From NCBI RefSeq assembly GCF_025602895.1, contig NW_026516229.1:310001-374000 (forward strand): a DNA stretch of 64,000 nt. Reading direction: 5' to 3'. This stretch comes from Polychytrium aggregatum (lineage: Eukaryota; Chytridiomycota; Chytridiomycetes; Polychytriales). This document shows, one piece after another, positions 42,393-53,922 of this stretch; within the stretch, counting starts at the first letter, position 1; each line of letters starts with the position of its first letter. The notes under the pieces were generated by a model. It saw only the letters and a list, made by a program, of their open reading frames with translations, made no database searches and was not told the origin of the DNA. The translations under genes and the position numbers were made by a program.

Positions 42393-44744
42393 TTATGCAA
42401 ATTTGTCGAGCTTGACAACAATGTTGCGGCCAGAGACGATCGTTCCGTTGAACTCTCTCACAGCGCGGTCGCTCTCCTCGCGGCTGGCGAATCGAACGGT
42501 GCCGCAGCCCTTGGAGCGTCCCATGCCTGACTCGACCATAATGTCCGCGTGGACCGGGTTGAGGCCGCTGTTTCGGAAGAGATCCTTCAGCTCTTGCCAG
42601 CGGAACGAGTATGGCAGCTGTGGAATAGCATCCCGGAAGGAGCAGAGAGGGGAGCATGGAAATGAGCATTGGACCCTGTCGTACCACTGCCATTGCCATC
42701 GCCATTGCCATCGCCATCGCCATCGCCATCGCCATCGCCATCGCCATCGCCATCGCCATCGCCATCGCCATCGCCATCGGGATGCACTCGCAGCTCATCC
42801 CGCGTAGCACTTACGTTGCCAACAAACACCTGGGTTCCGGCGGCCGATCCGCCAGCCTCGCTTGTGTATCTGTCCTCGCGGACCTCGAGCGGTCGTCCAA
42901 AGAACTCGTACCCGTTCAGGGCCTGGATGCAGGCCTTGGCCTCCTCGGCCGAGCTCATCAGCACCTGTGCGAATCCACGGCTACGGCCCTGTCCGTCCTG
43001 GGCAATGTCGACGCGGATCACGTCTCCGTGCTGGCGGAACAGGTCCTTGAGCTCCTGCCACTGCACCGTGAAGGTGATGTTGCCGACAAACAGCTGGCGG
43101 CCGGGGGCAGAAACGGGAGGGTTGGGTACGGCCGAGTTGTACGAAGGGGCGTTGAAGGCCGGAGCGGCGACAGCCCGGGGCTGGGTGTGGTCGGTTTGTG
43201 GATAAGGGTTGGAGTGGGTTAGGTCGGTTTCCGGGATATGCTGTTTGGCGATGATTGTGCTGCTACCCAGAGGCACATACGATCCGTTTGACAGATGTGG
43301 CAAATGCAGCAAATGCGATAGATACCACGGACACATGCACAGTCGCATACACAGTCGCATACACAGTCGCATATAAAGCAAATACCGCCAACCTCGCATC
43401 GCACCGGCCTTGCCGCACAGCCTTTCCCCCGCGAGACTTACCACGGCGCCTTCGACATAGGTGCGATCTTCGCGGACCTCGATGCGACGGCCGTTCCACT
43501 CATAGCCGTTGTACATCTTGACGGCAGCCCTGGCGTCCTCGATGGTGCCCATCAGCACCGTGCCAAAGCCCTTGGATCGACCCTGGTAATCGAGTGGGAT
43601 ATCTGATCGGACCACGTTGCCGGCCTGTCGGAACAGGTCCTTGACATCCTGCCAGCCGACCGAGTACGGCAGGTTTCCGACAAACAGCGCGCGCACGTTG
43701 ATGCTGGAAGCGTCGGTTTCATCCTCGGCTGTATCGATATGTCCGGAGTGTCAGTCGTCATGGCCGATGAATGATATAGAACCAAGATACGGATGCAGAT
43801 GTGGATGCCGATGCGGATGTGGATGTGGATGTGGATGCGGATGTGGATGCCGATGCCTGTCACCAGGCTTCTTCTCTCACGCGATCTGCATGTACATGGA
43901 CTCACCAACTTCCGCGGCAGGGGCTTCGGAGCCATCGGCTGCAACTGCGGCAGCAGCAGCAGCAGCGGCGGCGGCAGCAGCGGCAACGGCAGCCACAGCA
44001 GGGTTGGCAGCCGAAGCCGGAGGGGCAGCTCGAACAGCTCGATCTTCGCGAACCTCGATCTTGCGACCGCGCCACTCATAGTTGTTGAAGGCGTTGATGG
44101 CATTGTTGGCCTCTTCCTGGGTCTCAAAGAGGACGGTGCCGAAGCCACGGGAGCGGCCGCTGGGAGTCGAGATGACCTCGGAGCGCACGACCTTGCCTGT
44201 CAGCCGAGAGCGAGAGGAGCGGATGAGCCAAGAGGCCGAGGCAGCGACAAGCAGATCGACATCGTTTGTCGCTGGCGCAGCAGATCCCGGCTGACTATCG
44301 AGACACCGATAGATGGAGGCGTGTCCAGGATTCCAGCGCGATGGTCATCTGCGACAGTCCCAAGCGATGGTCTCGGGCAAAGGTCTTTGCCAACAGCTCC
44401 AGGCGGCATTGCTTGCAACACATCGCAAGCCCCACCCCCCGGACGGACCCCTGGTTGCCGACTGGGCAACTGACTTACCGGACTCTGCAAACAGGTCATT
44501 CAGATCCTGCGAGGTCACAACGAAAGGGAGCTGCCGGAGGAAAGCCGAGCGACCGAGCCGCGAAGGTCAGATGGATGGCGATCGACAAGACTGGCCAAAG
44601 GCGATGGCGATGGCGGAAATAGCCGCCGGCCATCCAAAGCCCAACCAAGCTGGAGTGACAGCCGGGTCGAGCATCCAGGAGAGTCGCAGGACAGCTTACA
44701 TTCCCAACAAAGAGTTGCTTTCCGGATGCAGCTGTAGCCATCAT
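42393..44744 (-). CDS. Four-RRM RNA-binding protein (hnRNP M / Gbp2-like)
   Basis: Six exons (44744-44700, 44530-44479, 44196-43906, 43728-43442, 43180-42815, 42617-42393) join in phase to 421 residues. Four RNA recognition motifs each have RNP2 and RNP1: KQLFVGN with SRGFGTVLF, RALFVGN with SKGFGTVLM, RQLFVGN with SRGFAQVLM, and TQVFVGN with SKGCGTVRF. Each of the first three ends in EVREDR. An Ala-rich linker (13 alanines in a row) separates RRM1 from RRM2. The paralogous RRMs suggest an mRNA-binding or export factor like fungal Gbp2/Hrb1 or animal hnRNP M; the exact orthologue is not decided. Introns cut RRM1 and RRM4 at the identical point, after FVGN. Three of five introns carry tandem repeats. 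Confidence 0.9.
42690..42779. repeat. CATCGC hexamer array in an RRM-gene intron
   Basis: About 14-15 copies of CATCGC (first few CATTGC) fill nearly half of the last intron (42618-42814). Confidence 0.9.
43338..43373. repeat. 12-base tandem repeat in an RRM-gene intron
   Basis: Three copies of CACAGTCGCATA lie in the intron 43181-43441. Confidence 0.85.
43788..43858. repeat. GATGYG hexamer array in an RRM-gene intron
   Basis: About 11 units alternating GATGCG, GATGTG and GATGCC lie in the intron 43729-43905. Confidence 0.88.
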
Positions 44745-45596
44745 GATGATCTGGGAACAGAGGCCACGGGGACGCAGGGCGGGGCCGAGACAGCCGACAG
44801 CGGGCGGTGGCAGAGGGAAGAAGCGACCAAGACCGGCGGCACGACGACGGGAAGGATTAGCAGCACGATCCAGGCCGATGGAGCAGGGTCGGCAGCAGGC
44901 CGAGCGGACGCAGCAGCAGCAGACACATACGTAGATGCGATCGGCAGCGAGACCGGCACGGAGGAGCGAGTGGGGCAGAGGGAGCCTGGCGAGACGATGG
45001 CCAAGGCAGCAGGCCGGGGCGGGGCGAGGCGGGCGGGCCGAAGGCGCAATGGGAGGCAGGAAACGAGCAGCCAAGCCTCCACTCCATGAGGCGAAAAAAA
45101 AAAAAAGTGCACACTCTGGCCCTGCGACCGACGAGGGCCGACAGACCGCACCACCACCACCACCACCACCGCTGCATGCTCGTCGCATCCGGGGCAAGTC
45201 TCCAGGAGTGAGCACAGCAGACCGAGCCGGTGTCGCTCGAGCACTGCTGCGGCTTCCCCTGTGGCTCGCAATGCCAATGTTGCATCGGGGCAGCAATCCT
45301 ACCGTCTTTCCCACCCACCTTTGCCGACCACATCGGCCACCGCAGCGCCAGCGAGCGGACGGACGGCCAGTGCCGGAGCAGACCCGGCGGTGCCGGGGCA
45401 ATGCCTGGACGAGCGGGACAGCAGCGGATATGCAATGCACGCAGCGGACCCCGACACCCATGCCCGTTCCCATGCGCATTGCCAGGCGGGTCCGTGTGTC
45501 CTGGCGATCGGCATGCCCGGCACTGCCCTGTGCCCTCTTCCTCGGTCGCAGACAGCGAAATACCGCATCCAGCCAGGACAGAGGTCTGTGTGTCTA
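44745..45596. other. Upstream region of the RRM gene
   Basis: It also includes the 3' end of ARMC2. A run of 13 A follows GCG at 45093-45106, and a CAC triplet array lies at about 45150-45172. Overlapping open frames on both strands have no domain. Confidence 0.55.
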
Positions 45597-48500
45597 TCAT
45601 TCGTCGTTGCCGACCCCAACGTCGTCGGTGTCGCCCACATACACCTCCTCGACCACATCGAAATCGCTCTCCGGCGTCAGGCACGACGGTAGCAGCAGGT
45701 CGAGCAGCCGAATGGCAATCGTCCGGAACTCGCTGTAGTCCTGGAAGCTCTCCTCTTCGTACGAAGGCGTGGAATCTGAATCGGCGACAGGACCGCGGGA
45801 GGTGAGATCGATGGTGCTTTGGCCGAACCCAAGAATCCGGCTCCAAAGGAATGGCAAGGCGAGACGCTATCTCAGCTGTCTTCTATGACAATCGTCGTCC
45901 CCGGACACCGCTGCGTCCGAGCGACATCTGCACATTCGCATGATTCTTACCAAGCACTTCCTCAAGCATCTCGATGAGCCTGTCGGTCACTTCGTCGCCA
46001 AAGCCGATACTCTCCATCCGCGCGGCCAGCCCCCGGTGGGATGGGCCCAGCCCAGCAAATCCCCGGCAGCTGTCCGCCAGGGGCATAATGATGTTGCTGA
46101 GCACCATACCCGAGGCCCTTGCGAGCTCCCAGTCCTGCAGATTGATCGACCCTTCCACGACTTCGAGTAACTTCTGCAAGCCACCGTTCTCGATCAAGAT
46201 CCGGGAGTGGATGGGCGAGCTTACGAGGTTGACCAAGGTGCCGCATGTCGACACTAACACGCATCGATCGGTGTGGTCCAGCAGGATGGTCAAGGTCTCG
46301 GTGCCTTTCTTCTGGTACAGGACCTGGCGCGGTGTTGGATCATGGCTCAGATTCGAAAGGATGCGGGCACTTGCCGCGACGATTTCTGTGTTGGATGCCA
46401 GCAGGAACGAGGCGATCACTGGTGGGGCACATGGGCAAGCAACATGGATGGTACTTGGTCAGTCGACAGTCGTTATGGAATCAGGACTCGGCACAAAGGC
46501 AGGACAAACAGATAGTGTCTGTTGACTGGTGCTTTTGCACCCAGGCCTTACGCTCGGTTTGCTGTGCGGCCCGGCCAAAGATCAAGTTGTCGCTGCTCCT
46601 GTAGAAAGTGAAGTTGGCGAGCGCCCCAAGGACATTGAGAACCAACTCCTCGTTGGATTTGAGGTCCTTTTGGACTGCGAGAGTGCAGGTGCGTGCCCGA
46701 GGCCAATCCCGGAGCCAATTACAGCATCGCACAGTTCGCAAGTATGACGATCAACAAGTTGGGTCAGTCGGAAGAGTCGGACGATCCATGGGTCCGGATG
46801 TTGCGATAGCCATCTCCAGCACGAGTGATTGTCGCAGCCCCCTTGATACGACGCATGACCAGGGACCGGTACTCACCCAGGATGCTCAAGAGACTCTCAA
46901 GTTCGATCATTCGGACCAGTTGCTGCCCCGATTCCTCATCCACGGATAGATTGGCAATCAGCCGGATCATCTGCGGAAAGCAACGCAGCCAAGAGTGAGT
47001 TCAGATCACTCGAGTGTCCAAGCAGACCGAATGGCTTGTCCATGACAGACTCTTTAGAGGGAAGGTCGCCAGCACAGAGTCGCGACTGGTGCTAACGACG
47101 TTACTGGCACTCTCTCTGGGGTGAAGGCCCTCGTCCAAGTCGTCCAATAGGCATGCCGGCTTATGTGCCTTCCCGTTTGACTTACCTTGATCAAGACCTC
47201 GTCGTTTCGGGCCATCTCGGCAGCGGTATCTTCCGTGTCTTCGCCAGAGGCTGAATCCGCCTGGCCAGGCTCCAAGCATTCGGGACGATATCCGAACGGA
47301 TACAGACTTCCTTGAAGGTATATATCCATCAGTGCAACTAGCTCACCAAGCCACGGCCGAAAGTACTGGTGGCACGGGGTCAACACCGAGGTGAGATTGC
47401 CGAGGACAAAGCTGATTCGAACAAGGATCGGCTGTGGACCCGTCCTCGAGTCAGTGAATGGAGATGCGAGCGTTGAACAAGCGGGTAAACCTGCATTCAC
47501 GCATACGGAGGAACCGAGATATCCTGGCAGATCTCGATACTCAGAGTATCTCGGCCCCAGAGACAACTGGAACAGCGCATGGACATAGAATCGTGCGACG
47601 AAATAACCACAGTACCGCGGAAGTTTGGCCTGGGCCGGTGCGAGTGGTCCGGGGCTGTACCTGGTAGCTCTGGCATCTAAACAACAGCGCTAACGACGAT
47701 TCGATGAACTCTTTTGACATCATCCTGGACTTGCAATGTCCATTCAAAGAGAGCTTGCTGTGTGTGCACCGTGGCGTCAGTACCGAGCGACAAAATCCAG
47801 CTCATTGGACAAAGACCAGTCTGGATTCCAATCTGCAGTGTGTCTTGGCGGCTGGCTGACACGAACTCACCTCAGAATTCGTGAAACATTCAGCATCAGC
47901 TCGGACGAGTCGACGAGTCCCATCTCCTCGCTCATGAGTAGCTGCAGATGCTCAACGACATTGCAGTCCAGGAGCTTCGATCTGTCGGCGTGGATCGTGA
48001 CCAGGTTTCGAAGAATGCCGGTGATCTAAACCCAGCGTGCGGTATTGTTTCGAGAACCGATTATGACGATGAGCCACTAGGACCAGATCCGACACAGGAT
48101 TCGGCAGCTTCGAATCTGCAAGGCAATAATAGCTATCCATATCCACACATCAGACCCACAGGCGTGTGTGCCTGCGGCCCTGACTCACCTGAATAAGAAA
48201 GTGCGACACCTGGACGTTCTTTTGGTTGGAGTGATGAAAGAGTGTGTGCTTCTGTGGACATGTGGAGATCGATGCAGCAACAATGCAGCCACATGTGTGT
48301 GAGTCCACGGCCACGCAATAGTCGGTAGCTACTCAAGCGTTGAGGTTGGGAATCGATGGTCTCCATCGCTGGGTATGTGTTGTACCTGATAGCACAACTC
48401 GAGAATGTTCGCTGCAAGCTCAATGTATCCCAACTGGAGCAGGCGCACTTGGTTCGGCTCCGAGTTGGATGAGACGTTCTTGAGTGTCCCCGACGCGATG

Positions 48501-50286
48501 ATGAGCATGTCGTAGCGAGACGGAAACAGCTGATCCGGGCTCAGGCCATCAAAGCTGTCTTTCAAAAACTGGAAATAGTATGCTTTATCGAGGAGAAACA
48601 GAGCGTTGGTGATAGTAAGTACTGGCTGATGTGTATATTGAATAGGCTTGGATTGAATAGACTTGGATTGGGTTGGATTGGGTTGGATTGGGTTGGATTG
48701 GATTTGGTGGGTGGCTGGGTGCACGAATCGGCCATACCAATGTAGTCGTATTTGCCAAAGTACTCATCGCTTGCCTCGCTCTTGCTCATCTTGTATAGGT
48801 ACTTGAACACGCTGGCGATGCTCTTCTCGTCCCTTGTGAGCTATTGAGTGTGACCCGTTCGGTGTGCACGTATGAGATGACGACTTGCCTTTGGCCAACG
48901 CTGACGGAGGAGGGTACAAAGTCTCGATTGTGCAGATTGGCTTCACGCATTCTCCGAGACTAGCTGCGATTCACGAACAGTCTATGCTTTGTACTTGCCT
49001 TGAAGATGATTGCCCCAAAGCCAAGGCTGTGGTTTGTGAGCTTACTCTCATGCATGTTGTCCAGCAGCACATGCACAATATCGGACCGCAGTCGCTCGTG
49101 TGCCTCGTCTTGACTTGAGGGGCTGCCGTGCAACTGCGTTCCTTCTGAATCTTGAAGCATCTCGTCGACTAGCCGAGAGATATCCTCGATCGATGAGGTT
49201 TCCAGTGCCTCTATGAGAGTCGAGAGCCGCTCGCAAGAGCCATCCCTGGGTGATCCACGCTGGCTAGCTGCTGGGGTATGCGACGGAGGCTTCTCTTTCA
49301 GCGTTGGCGATGCGTCCTGATGAGGGCAGATGGCGTCAGTCGACGTGCAGGTTCTTTCGTGGCCGATGTTGGGCAGGCGACATGCCGCTTGGGGACCAAG
49401 GTGGTGGCTGGTCATGCAAATGAGTGGGCTCCCAAAGTGACAGTGGTCTGCTGGCTCGCTGTGCTGCTCGACACACCTCGTGGCTCATGCACCCGGACGG
49501 TGCCGATAGCCCTCCTTGATTCATGCTCGGGGACGAACTATCCGCTTGCTTGGGAGCCAACGCGGCCAATCGCCTGGGGAGCGCTCTTCGATGGAGCTCG
49601 CTACGATGAAGGCAAGTGTGCAGGATGTGTCATCAGTCGATACCTCCCCTGACTGATGTTGTCGGGTTGGAGCAACGAGCCCCCTGAAGCAACTCCAGCT
49701 TCGACGAATGTACCCTGCGGATACGTGTATGAGGTGGGGACGTACAACCACACGCAGCTTTGCGCATCCTGCCAAGCATCCATGCGGTGTGGCTCCGGCG
49801 GGGGGCCGATGGCTGTATCCACGCTGGTGTGAGCGCTTACTTTGATCGCTGTGGTGCGATATCCCGCGTTCCCACGGCATCCTTGTGCGATGCGAATCCG
49901 GCTTGCAGCAGCCGACTGTCGTGGGAGGTGTCCTGGCTGGAAAACAGCGAACGGGCCCGAACAGATGGCGTGAAGGGTCTGGAAGGAAACTTGAGCGACG
50001 CTTTGGCCTCGGCGATGATCTGAGATGCCTGTGGACGCAGCGATGCGATGTGTCGGCGGTAGTGACGCGGCCCATCCGATGGCGATGCCAAGTCGTGGGT
50101 GGATTCTCGCAGAGGCTCCCTCGGCTGGAACATTGCTGCGGGCGGGATCGAGCTGGCTTGACCGATGGAACGGTGGGTATGAAGCACTGGGCTCTCTCGG
50201 CTCTCGTACAGCATTTCTGCGTTGCGCATGCGGGTGGATGGAGCAAGAAGCGGGCACCACCGACCCACATCGAAGGCGAACGGCAT
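45597..50286 (-). CDS. ARMC2: Armadillo-repeat protein ARMC2 (ciliary)
   Basis: ARMC2 orthologues act in flagella; the Chlamydomonas protein PF27 is an adaptor for carrying radial spokes by intraflagellar transport. About 12 exons over 4.7 kb. The N-terminus has the family's short motif ASQIIAEAKASL and RPFTPSVRARSLF (50010-49930). Armadillo-like helices follow: DEMLQDSEG, KYLYKMSKSEASDEYFGKYD, TGILRNLVTIHADRSKLL, PILVRISFVLGNLTSVL (47430-47380), NDEVLIK with MIRLIANLSVDEESG, NEELVLNVLGALANFTFY (46660-46600), EIVAASARILSNLSHD, STCGTLVNLVSSPIHSRIL and WELARASGMVLSNI. These match ARMC2 more closely than other armadillo proteins. The last exon (45775-45597) is acidic and joins in phase after EEVL. 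The start at 50286 is the first in-frame ATG, so an upstream exon is possible. Some small exons were not resolved. Confidence 0.85.
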
Positions 50287-50412
50287 CGACACGGCGGCGC
50301 TCAAGCCGGATCTGAGGTCATCGCTGCTGGCGAGAAGTGTCGCCAATCATGATTCGCTTGACAACGAGCTCTTTTGAAACAGGACACTTGGCATCTCTGT
50401 TTTGGGCAGCGC

Positions 50413-50460
50413 AGTCTGTGATAGTCTGTGATAGTCTGTGATAGTCTGCGATAGTCTGCA
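50413..50460. repeat. 10-base tandem repeat
   Basis: Five copies of AGTCTGTGAT (last ones AGTCTGCGAT) lie between ARMC2 and the Tag gene, about 130 bases before the presumed ARMC2 start. Confidence 0.88.
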
Positions 50461-50567
50461 TCTAGTAGGTCATTTGCAATCAAAGGGAGTCTCGAGTCCT
50501 CCCAAGCGAAAGCAGTCCACAGGGTGCGTTTATTCAAGACCAAATCAGTTCCAGAGCTGACTATGAG

Positions 50568-51664
50568 CTAGGCCTGCTTGTCTTGAAAACGACGGTGGCG
50601 GAAACAGTCCCAGTCATGGTCGTCCACCACGCCAATGGACTGGAGATAGGCATACATGCACGTTGGGCCAACGAAGCGCATGCCACGAGCCCGAAGGTCG
50701 GCCGAGAGATCCTCCGAGAGCTGCGAGGTGGCGCGGATGCCGTCTTTGGCCGTGCGAGGGCCGAATTCCTTCGGATCGGCCTTCTGGATGAACCCGTCGA
50801 GATACTCACGGAAGCTGCCGTTGTGCTCTGCGACGATTTCCAGGAACAGCCGTGCATTTGCGATGGATGATTCGATTTTTGCGCGGTTTCGGATGACTCC
50901 CGAGTCGCCCGAGAGGAGTTTGGACAGCTTCTCGGGGGTGTACCCGGCGATTGCATCGACGTCCCAGTGCGAATACGCCTCGCGATATGCCTCACGGCGC
51001 TGCAGGAAAACAGAGGATGAGTGAAGCTCCTGAAGTTGCTTGGCTGTGTCGCTGACAAAGGGTGAGCCCTGATCATGCTTCACGAATCTCGATCATGTCT
51101 CAAGCTGCACCGCCCTGCTTGCTCCGTGTGAGGGACGTACCAGCAGGATCGTGGCCCACGACAGGCCAGCTTGGGCGCCCTCGAGGACAAGCATCTCGAA
51201 GAGGTACCTGTTATCGTCCAGCCGGTTCTTGGCTCCCCATTCGGTGTCGTGGTATTCCGTGTAGATCCGAGCGATGGGGGTGTCGGTGCGCTTTCCAATG
51301 CATCGGGCTGCAAGCAACGCAGTTCGGTGTGGTGGTGGTGAGCGCATGATCTGTCATTTCGAGTCGATGCACATCCTTTGGCATTCAGCAGCCCTATGGC
51401 ACAGCATCCACGCTATTGCGATCTGGGTGGTACCCTATTGCCACGGTCCTCGTCGACCAACGTACCCAGCCACGAGCATCTTGGCCGGTCTTGGACGGGG
51501 GCAGTCAATCCCTCGATGGCGGTCTGGGTCTCAAGCGCTTCCACTTTGACCCTCGCTGGCTTTGTCTCAGTCTTGGGCATCTTGGCCTTGGGCACACTTG
51601 CTTTGGGCTTTACGGTCTTTTCCTCATTCACCGGTGCGGCTGCCCGCTTTCTCTTGGGCGGCAT
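50568..51664 (-). CDS. TAG: DNA-3-methyladenine glycosylase I (Tag family)
   Basis: Tag removes 3-methyladenine from alkylated DNA in base excision repair. Exons 51664-51466, 51307-51141 and 50999-50568 join in phase to 265 residues. The first exon gives a basic leader (MPPKRKRAAAP and several Lys-Pro motifs), probably a nuclear signal absent from bacterial Tag. The core follows E. coli Tag in order: RCIGKRTDTP, IYTEYHDTEWG, LFEMLVLEGAQAGLSWATIL, RREAYREAY, GVIRNRAKIESSIANARLFL, RGMRFVGPT, and VVDDHDWDCFRH. The structural zinc ligands known from Tag (an early Cys, His in YHD, and His and Cys near the end) all have counterparts. The family is mostly bacterial and plant, so the origin here deserves a tree. 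Confidence 0.92.
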
Positions 51665-52015
51665 CGCTGGGTCTTGGTCGAGGCCTGGCTTCTGGGGTGG
51701 CGATATTTTGGTTCTTGTGGCGAGAACAGCTTGATGCGGCTGCGTCACCGCCCTGGTCTTGAGCCGAGCAGTCAGCCGGGAAATCAAAGCAGCTGTTAGA
51801 CGGGAACCAGGCGTGCTCCCGAATACCAAGATCGACGATCGGCGGCTGCTGTTGGCCGGCCGGGGCTGCGATGCATCGATCGTCCCGGCCGATGTCCGTC
51901 GACCCAGCGCCAGCGGCTTGGACGCGCTGCGAGGTTCGGTCCCGTGGGCAAGCGCAGCCCGCCGTTGTCGTGTCGGAGGCCGAAATCAACAGCAGAAAAA
52001 AAAAATGATGGATCG
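51665..52015. other. Divergent promoter region
   Basis: It lies between the Tag and F-box-like start codons. A run of about 10 A precedes the plus-strand ATG. Nothing else is recognised. Confidence 0.5.
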
Positions 52016-53863
52016 ATGGAAGTGCTTGCGTTTCCGCAACGAACAGCGCCGATGCCTGCTCGGCCTGCGCCGGCTGCACCGTCTGCAGCGACTTTCGATG
52101 GCCGCCCGCCCAAAACCACACCCGCCTCTGCAAGCGCAGGCTCGGCATGCAGCCGCAACATGAAGAAGGCCCGCACCAGACCCACGGATGCCGTCCAGAC
52201 CCGGCCCTGGCTCCCCGACGAGCTGTGGCTGCGGGTGTTCTACTTCCTGCAGCCTCACTATTGCGCGGCGCTCCCGTCGGGCCGCTGGATGGAGGGCAGC
52301 AGCTTTATCGGCCAGGACTACCACAGCTGTGAGCCCCACCATGCCAATGCGCCGTACTCCAACATCCATCACGGACTCGAATCGTCGTTTGCTCGCAAGG
52401 TCTCGGGCCAACCAAGTCGCCCCTCTGCGACTCGCAGCCACTCGTGGGTCGATCGGTCTGACAACGAGCGCCCAACCAACCCGATAGCAGAGCTGCCTGC
52501 CGAGCCAAAGCGCAAAAAGCCACGGATTGCTGCTGCTCACCACCGATACCACCCGACCATCGAGGCACCGCTGCCGTGCGGCAAGCCGGCGATGCTGATC
52601 TTGCCGCTGGTCAATGCCCAGTTCCGGCGGGTGTGCTTCATGCACTCGTTCTGGAAGACGCTCGCTTGGCACTATCTGCTTCCGATTGCCGACGCCAAGT
52701 CGCTGGAGCTGCACGATCGCGATAACCCAATCTACGGACCCGATGCCCTCTCTCAGTTCTACCAAGTGCTATCGGGCGACCCTCGCCGACTGGCGCCTGT
52801 GGCTTCGATCCAGCTTGATCTTGCTCCGTTCGGCCGATCGATCGACCTGCCGGCCCTGTCGCTTCTGTTCTCGAGGCTCTCGTCCAAGCCCTCGATGACG
52901 ATGGAGCGGATTCGCTCGGTGGTCCTCAACTGCCGGTGGGATACCATCACCGATTCGGCAGTGATCGAGTTTGTTGCCGGGCTGCCTCGGCTCGAGTCGT
53001 TGTTTGTGGTCGGCGTTCGATCAAGCCATGTTCTGAGTGGACTGTCGTCCGAGTCTCTCAAGCGAATCCTCAAGGAGAACAAGCGACTGCGTCGCAAGGA
53101 TGCCGACGGCTCAGAGCAACGGGGGCTACTGCGTCTGGGCCTCGCCGGTTACGGCTACGGCAGCTTTTCGTCGCACACCTTCCTCGGCTTTCTCGCCCTG
53201 CACCCCTTCCTGCAGCAGCTGTCGATCGGGTACATGCGTGGCGGCGTCAATTTGACCCAAATTGCTGCTCTGGCGCCGCACCTCGAGTCGCTCTGCATCC
53301 AATTCGAGCGGGAAAAGTCGATCGACTCGGCCGGAACGAGCGCCGCGGGCGTGGCCATGTCGGCCGTGACGACCTTTGGCGAGACCAAGCCCAAGCTCGT
53401 GGGCGACTTTTCGGGATTCGGCAAGCTGCGGGCCTTGGCGCTGGTCTCTGCGATGCAGCCACACGACCAGCACTGTCTAGACATTGAGCTGCTGAATGAG
53501 CTTGTGCTCACGGCGAGCGGACTGCCCCTCGAACAGCTCCGCCTGCCGCGGTATGTGCTGGCAGCCCGGTCGCCGTCCGAGGCCGACTGGGTCAACCAGC
53601 AGAAACTGGCCTTTTGGGATACCCTGGGCACGGCATTCACGTCGCTGAAGCTGGTCCGGATCGATTTCAAGATGCTGGTGGATCTGCCGACCGACAGTGT
53701 GCTGCTGGTGAGGAAGTTTCTGGAGGGCCTGCAGCATCTGATACTCTTTGTGGATGCAGACGACCGACCGGCGGCCGGCCTGGCTCCGGGCAAGACACGG
53801 ACATGGGAACTCCTGGCAAGTTTGCGACAGAGCCCAAGCAGAAGGATCACGTATCTCTACTGA
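52016..53863 (+). CDS. F-box/leucine-rich-repeat-like protein
   Basis: A single exon of 615 residues. The start chosen is the first in-frame ATG (MEVLAFPQRT). A disordered, basic leader is followed by an F-box-like segment, LPDELWLRVFYFLQP, interrupted by a poorly conserved insert (about residues 85-190, with KRKKPR), then VNAQFRRVCFMHSFWKTLAW, which looks like the end of an F-box. The rest has irregular leucine-rich helices and strands (LPALSLLFSRL, LPRLESLFVVGVR, LRLGLAGYGYG, HPFLQQLSIGYM, APHLESLCIQFE, LRALALVSAM), consistent with LRRs in an SCF substrate receptor. The target is unknown. A role in SCF ubiquitin ligase is inferred from the F-box only. Confidence 0.65.
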   Translation: MEVLAFPQRTAPMPARPAPAAPSAATFDGRPPKTTPASASAGSACSRNMKKARTRPTDAVQTRPWLPDELWLRVFYFLQPHYCAALPSGRWMEGSSFIGQDYHSCEPHHANAPYSNIHHGLESSFARKVSGQPSRPSATRSHSWVDRSDNERPTNPIAELPAEPKRKKPRIAAAHHRYHPTIEAPLPCGKPAMLILPLVNAQFRRVCFMHSFWKTLAWHYLLPIADAKSLELHDRDNPIYGPDALSQFYQVLSGDPRRLAPVASIQLDLAPFGRSIDLPALSLLFSRLSSKPSMTMERIRSVVLNCRWDTITDSAVIEFVAGLPRLESLFVVGVRSSHVLSGLSSESLKRILKENKRLRRKDADGSEQRGLLRLGLAGYGYGSFSSHTFLGFLALHPFLQQLSIGYMRGGVNLTQIAALAPHLESLCIQFEREKSIDSAGTSAAGVAMSAVTTFGETKPKLVGDFSGFGKLRALALVSAMQPHDQHCLDIELLNELVLTASGLPLEQLRLPRYVLAARSPSEADWVNQQKLAFWDTLGTAFTSLKLVRIDFKMLVDLPTDSVLLVRKFLEGLQHLILFVDADDRPAAGLAPGKTRTWELLASLRQSPSRRITYLY

Positions 53864-53885
53864 GCAACGGCAGCGTATTCAGTGG

Positions 53886-53922
53886 TGGATGTAGTGGATG
53901 TAGTGGATGTAGTGGATGTAGT
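53886..53922. repeat. 9-base tandem repeat after the F-box-like gene
   Basis: Four copies of GTGGATGTA follow the stop codon by about 20 bases. Confidence 0.88.

Noticed and set aside
44496-45479. 327-codon minus-strand open frame upstream of the RRM gene
   Set aside because: It is GC-rich, Cys/Arg-rich, and overlaps RRM exon 1 in another frame; no recognisable domain.
45857-45880. Alternative splice of the last ARMC2 exon at about 45860
   Set aside because: It breaks phase after EEVLG; the acceptor giving exon start 45775 keeps phase and produces an acidic end consistent with the family.
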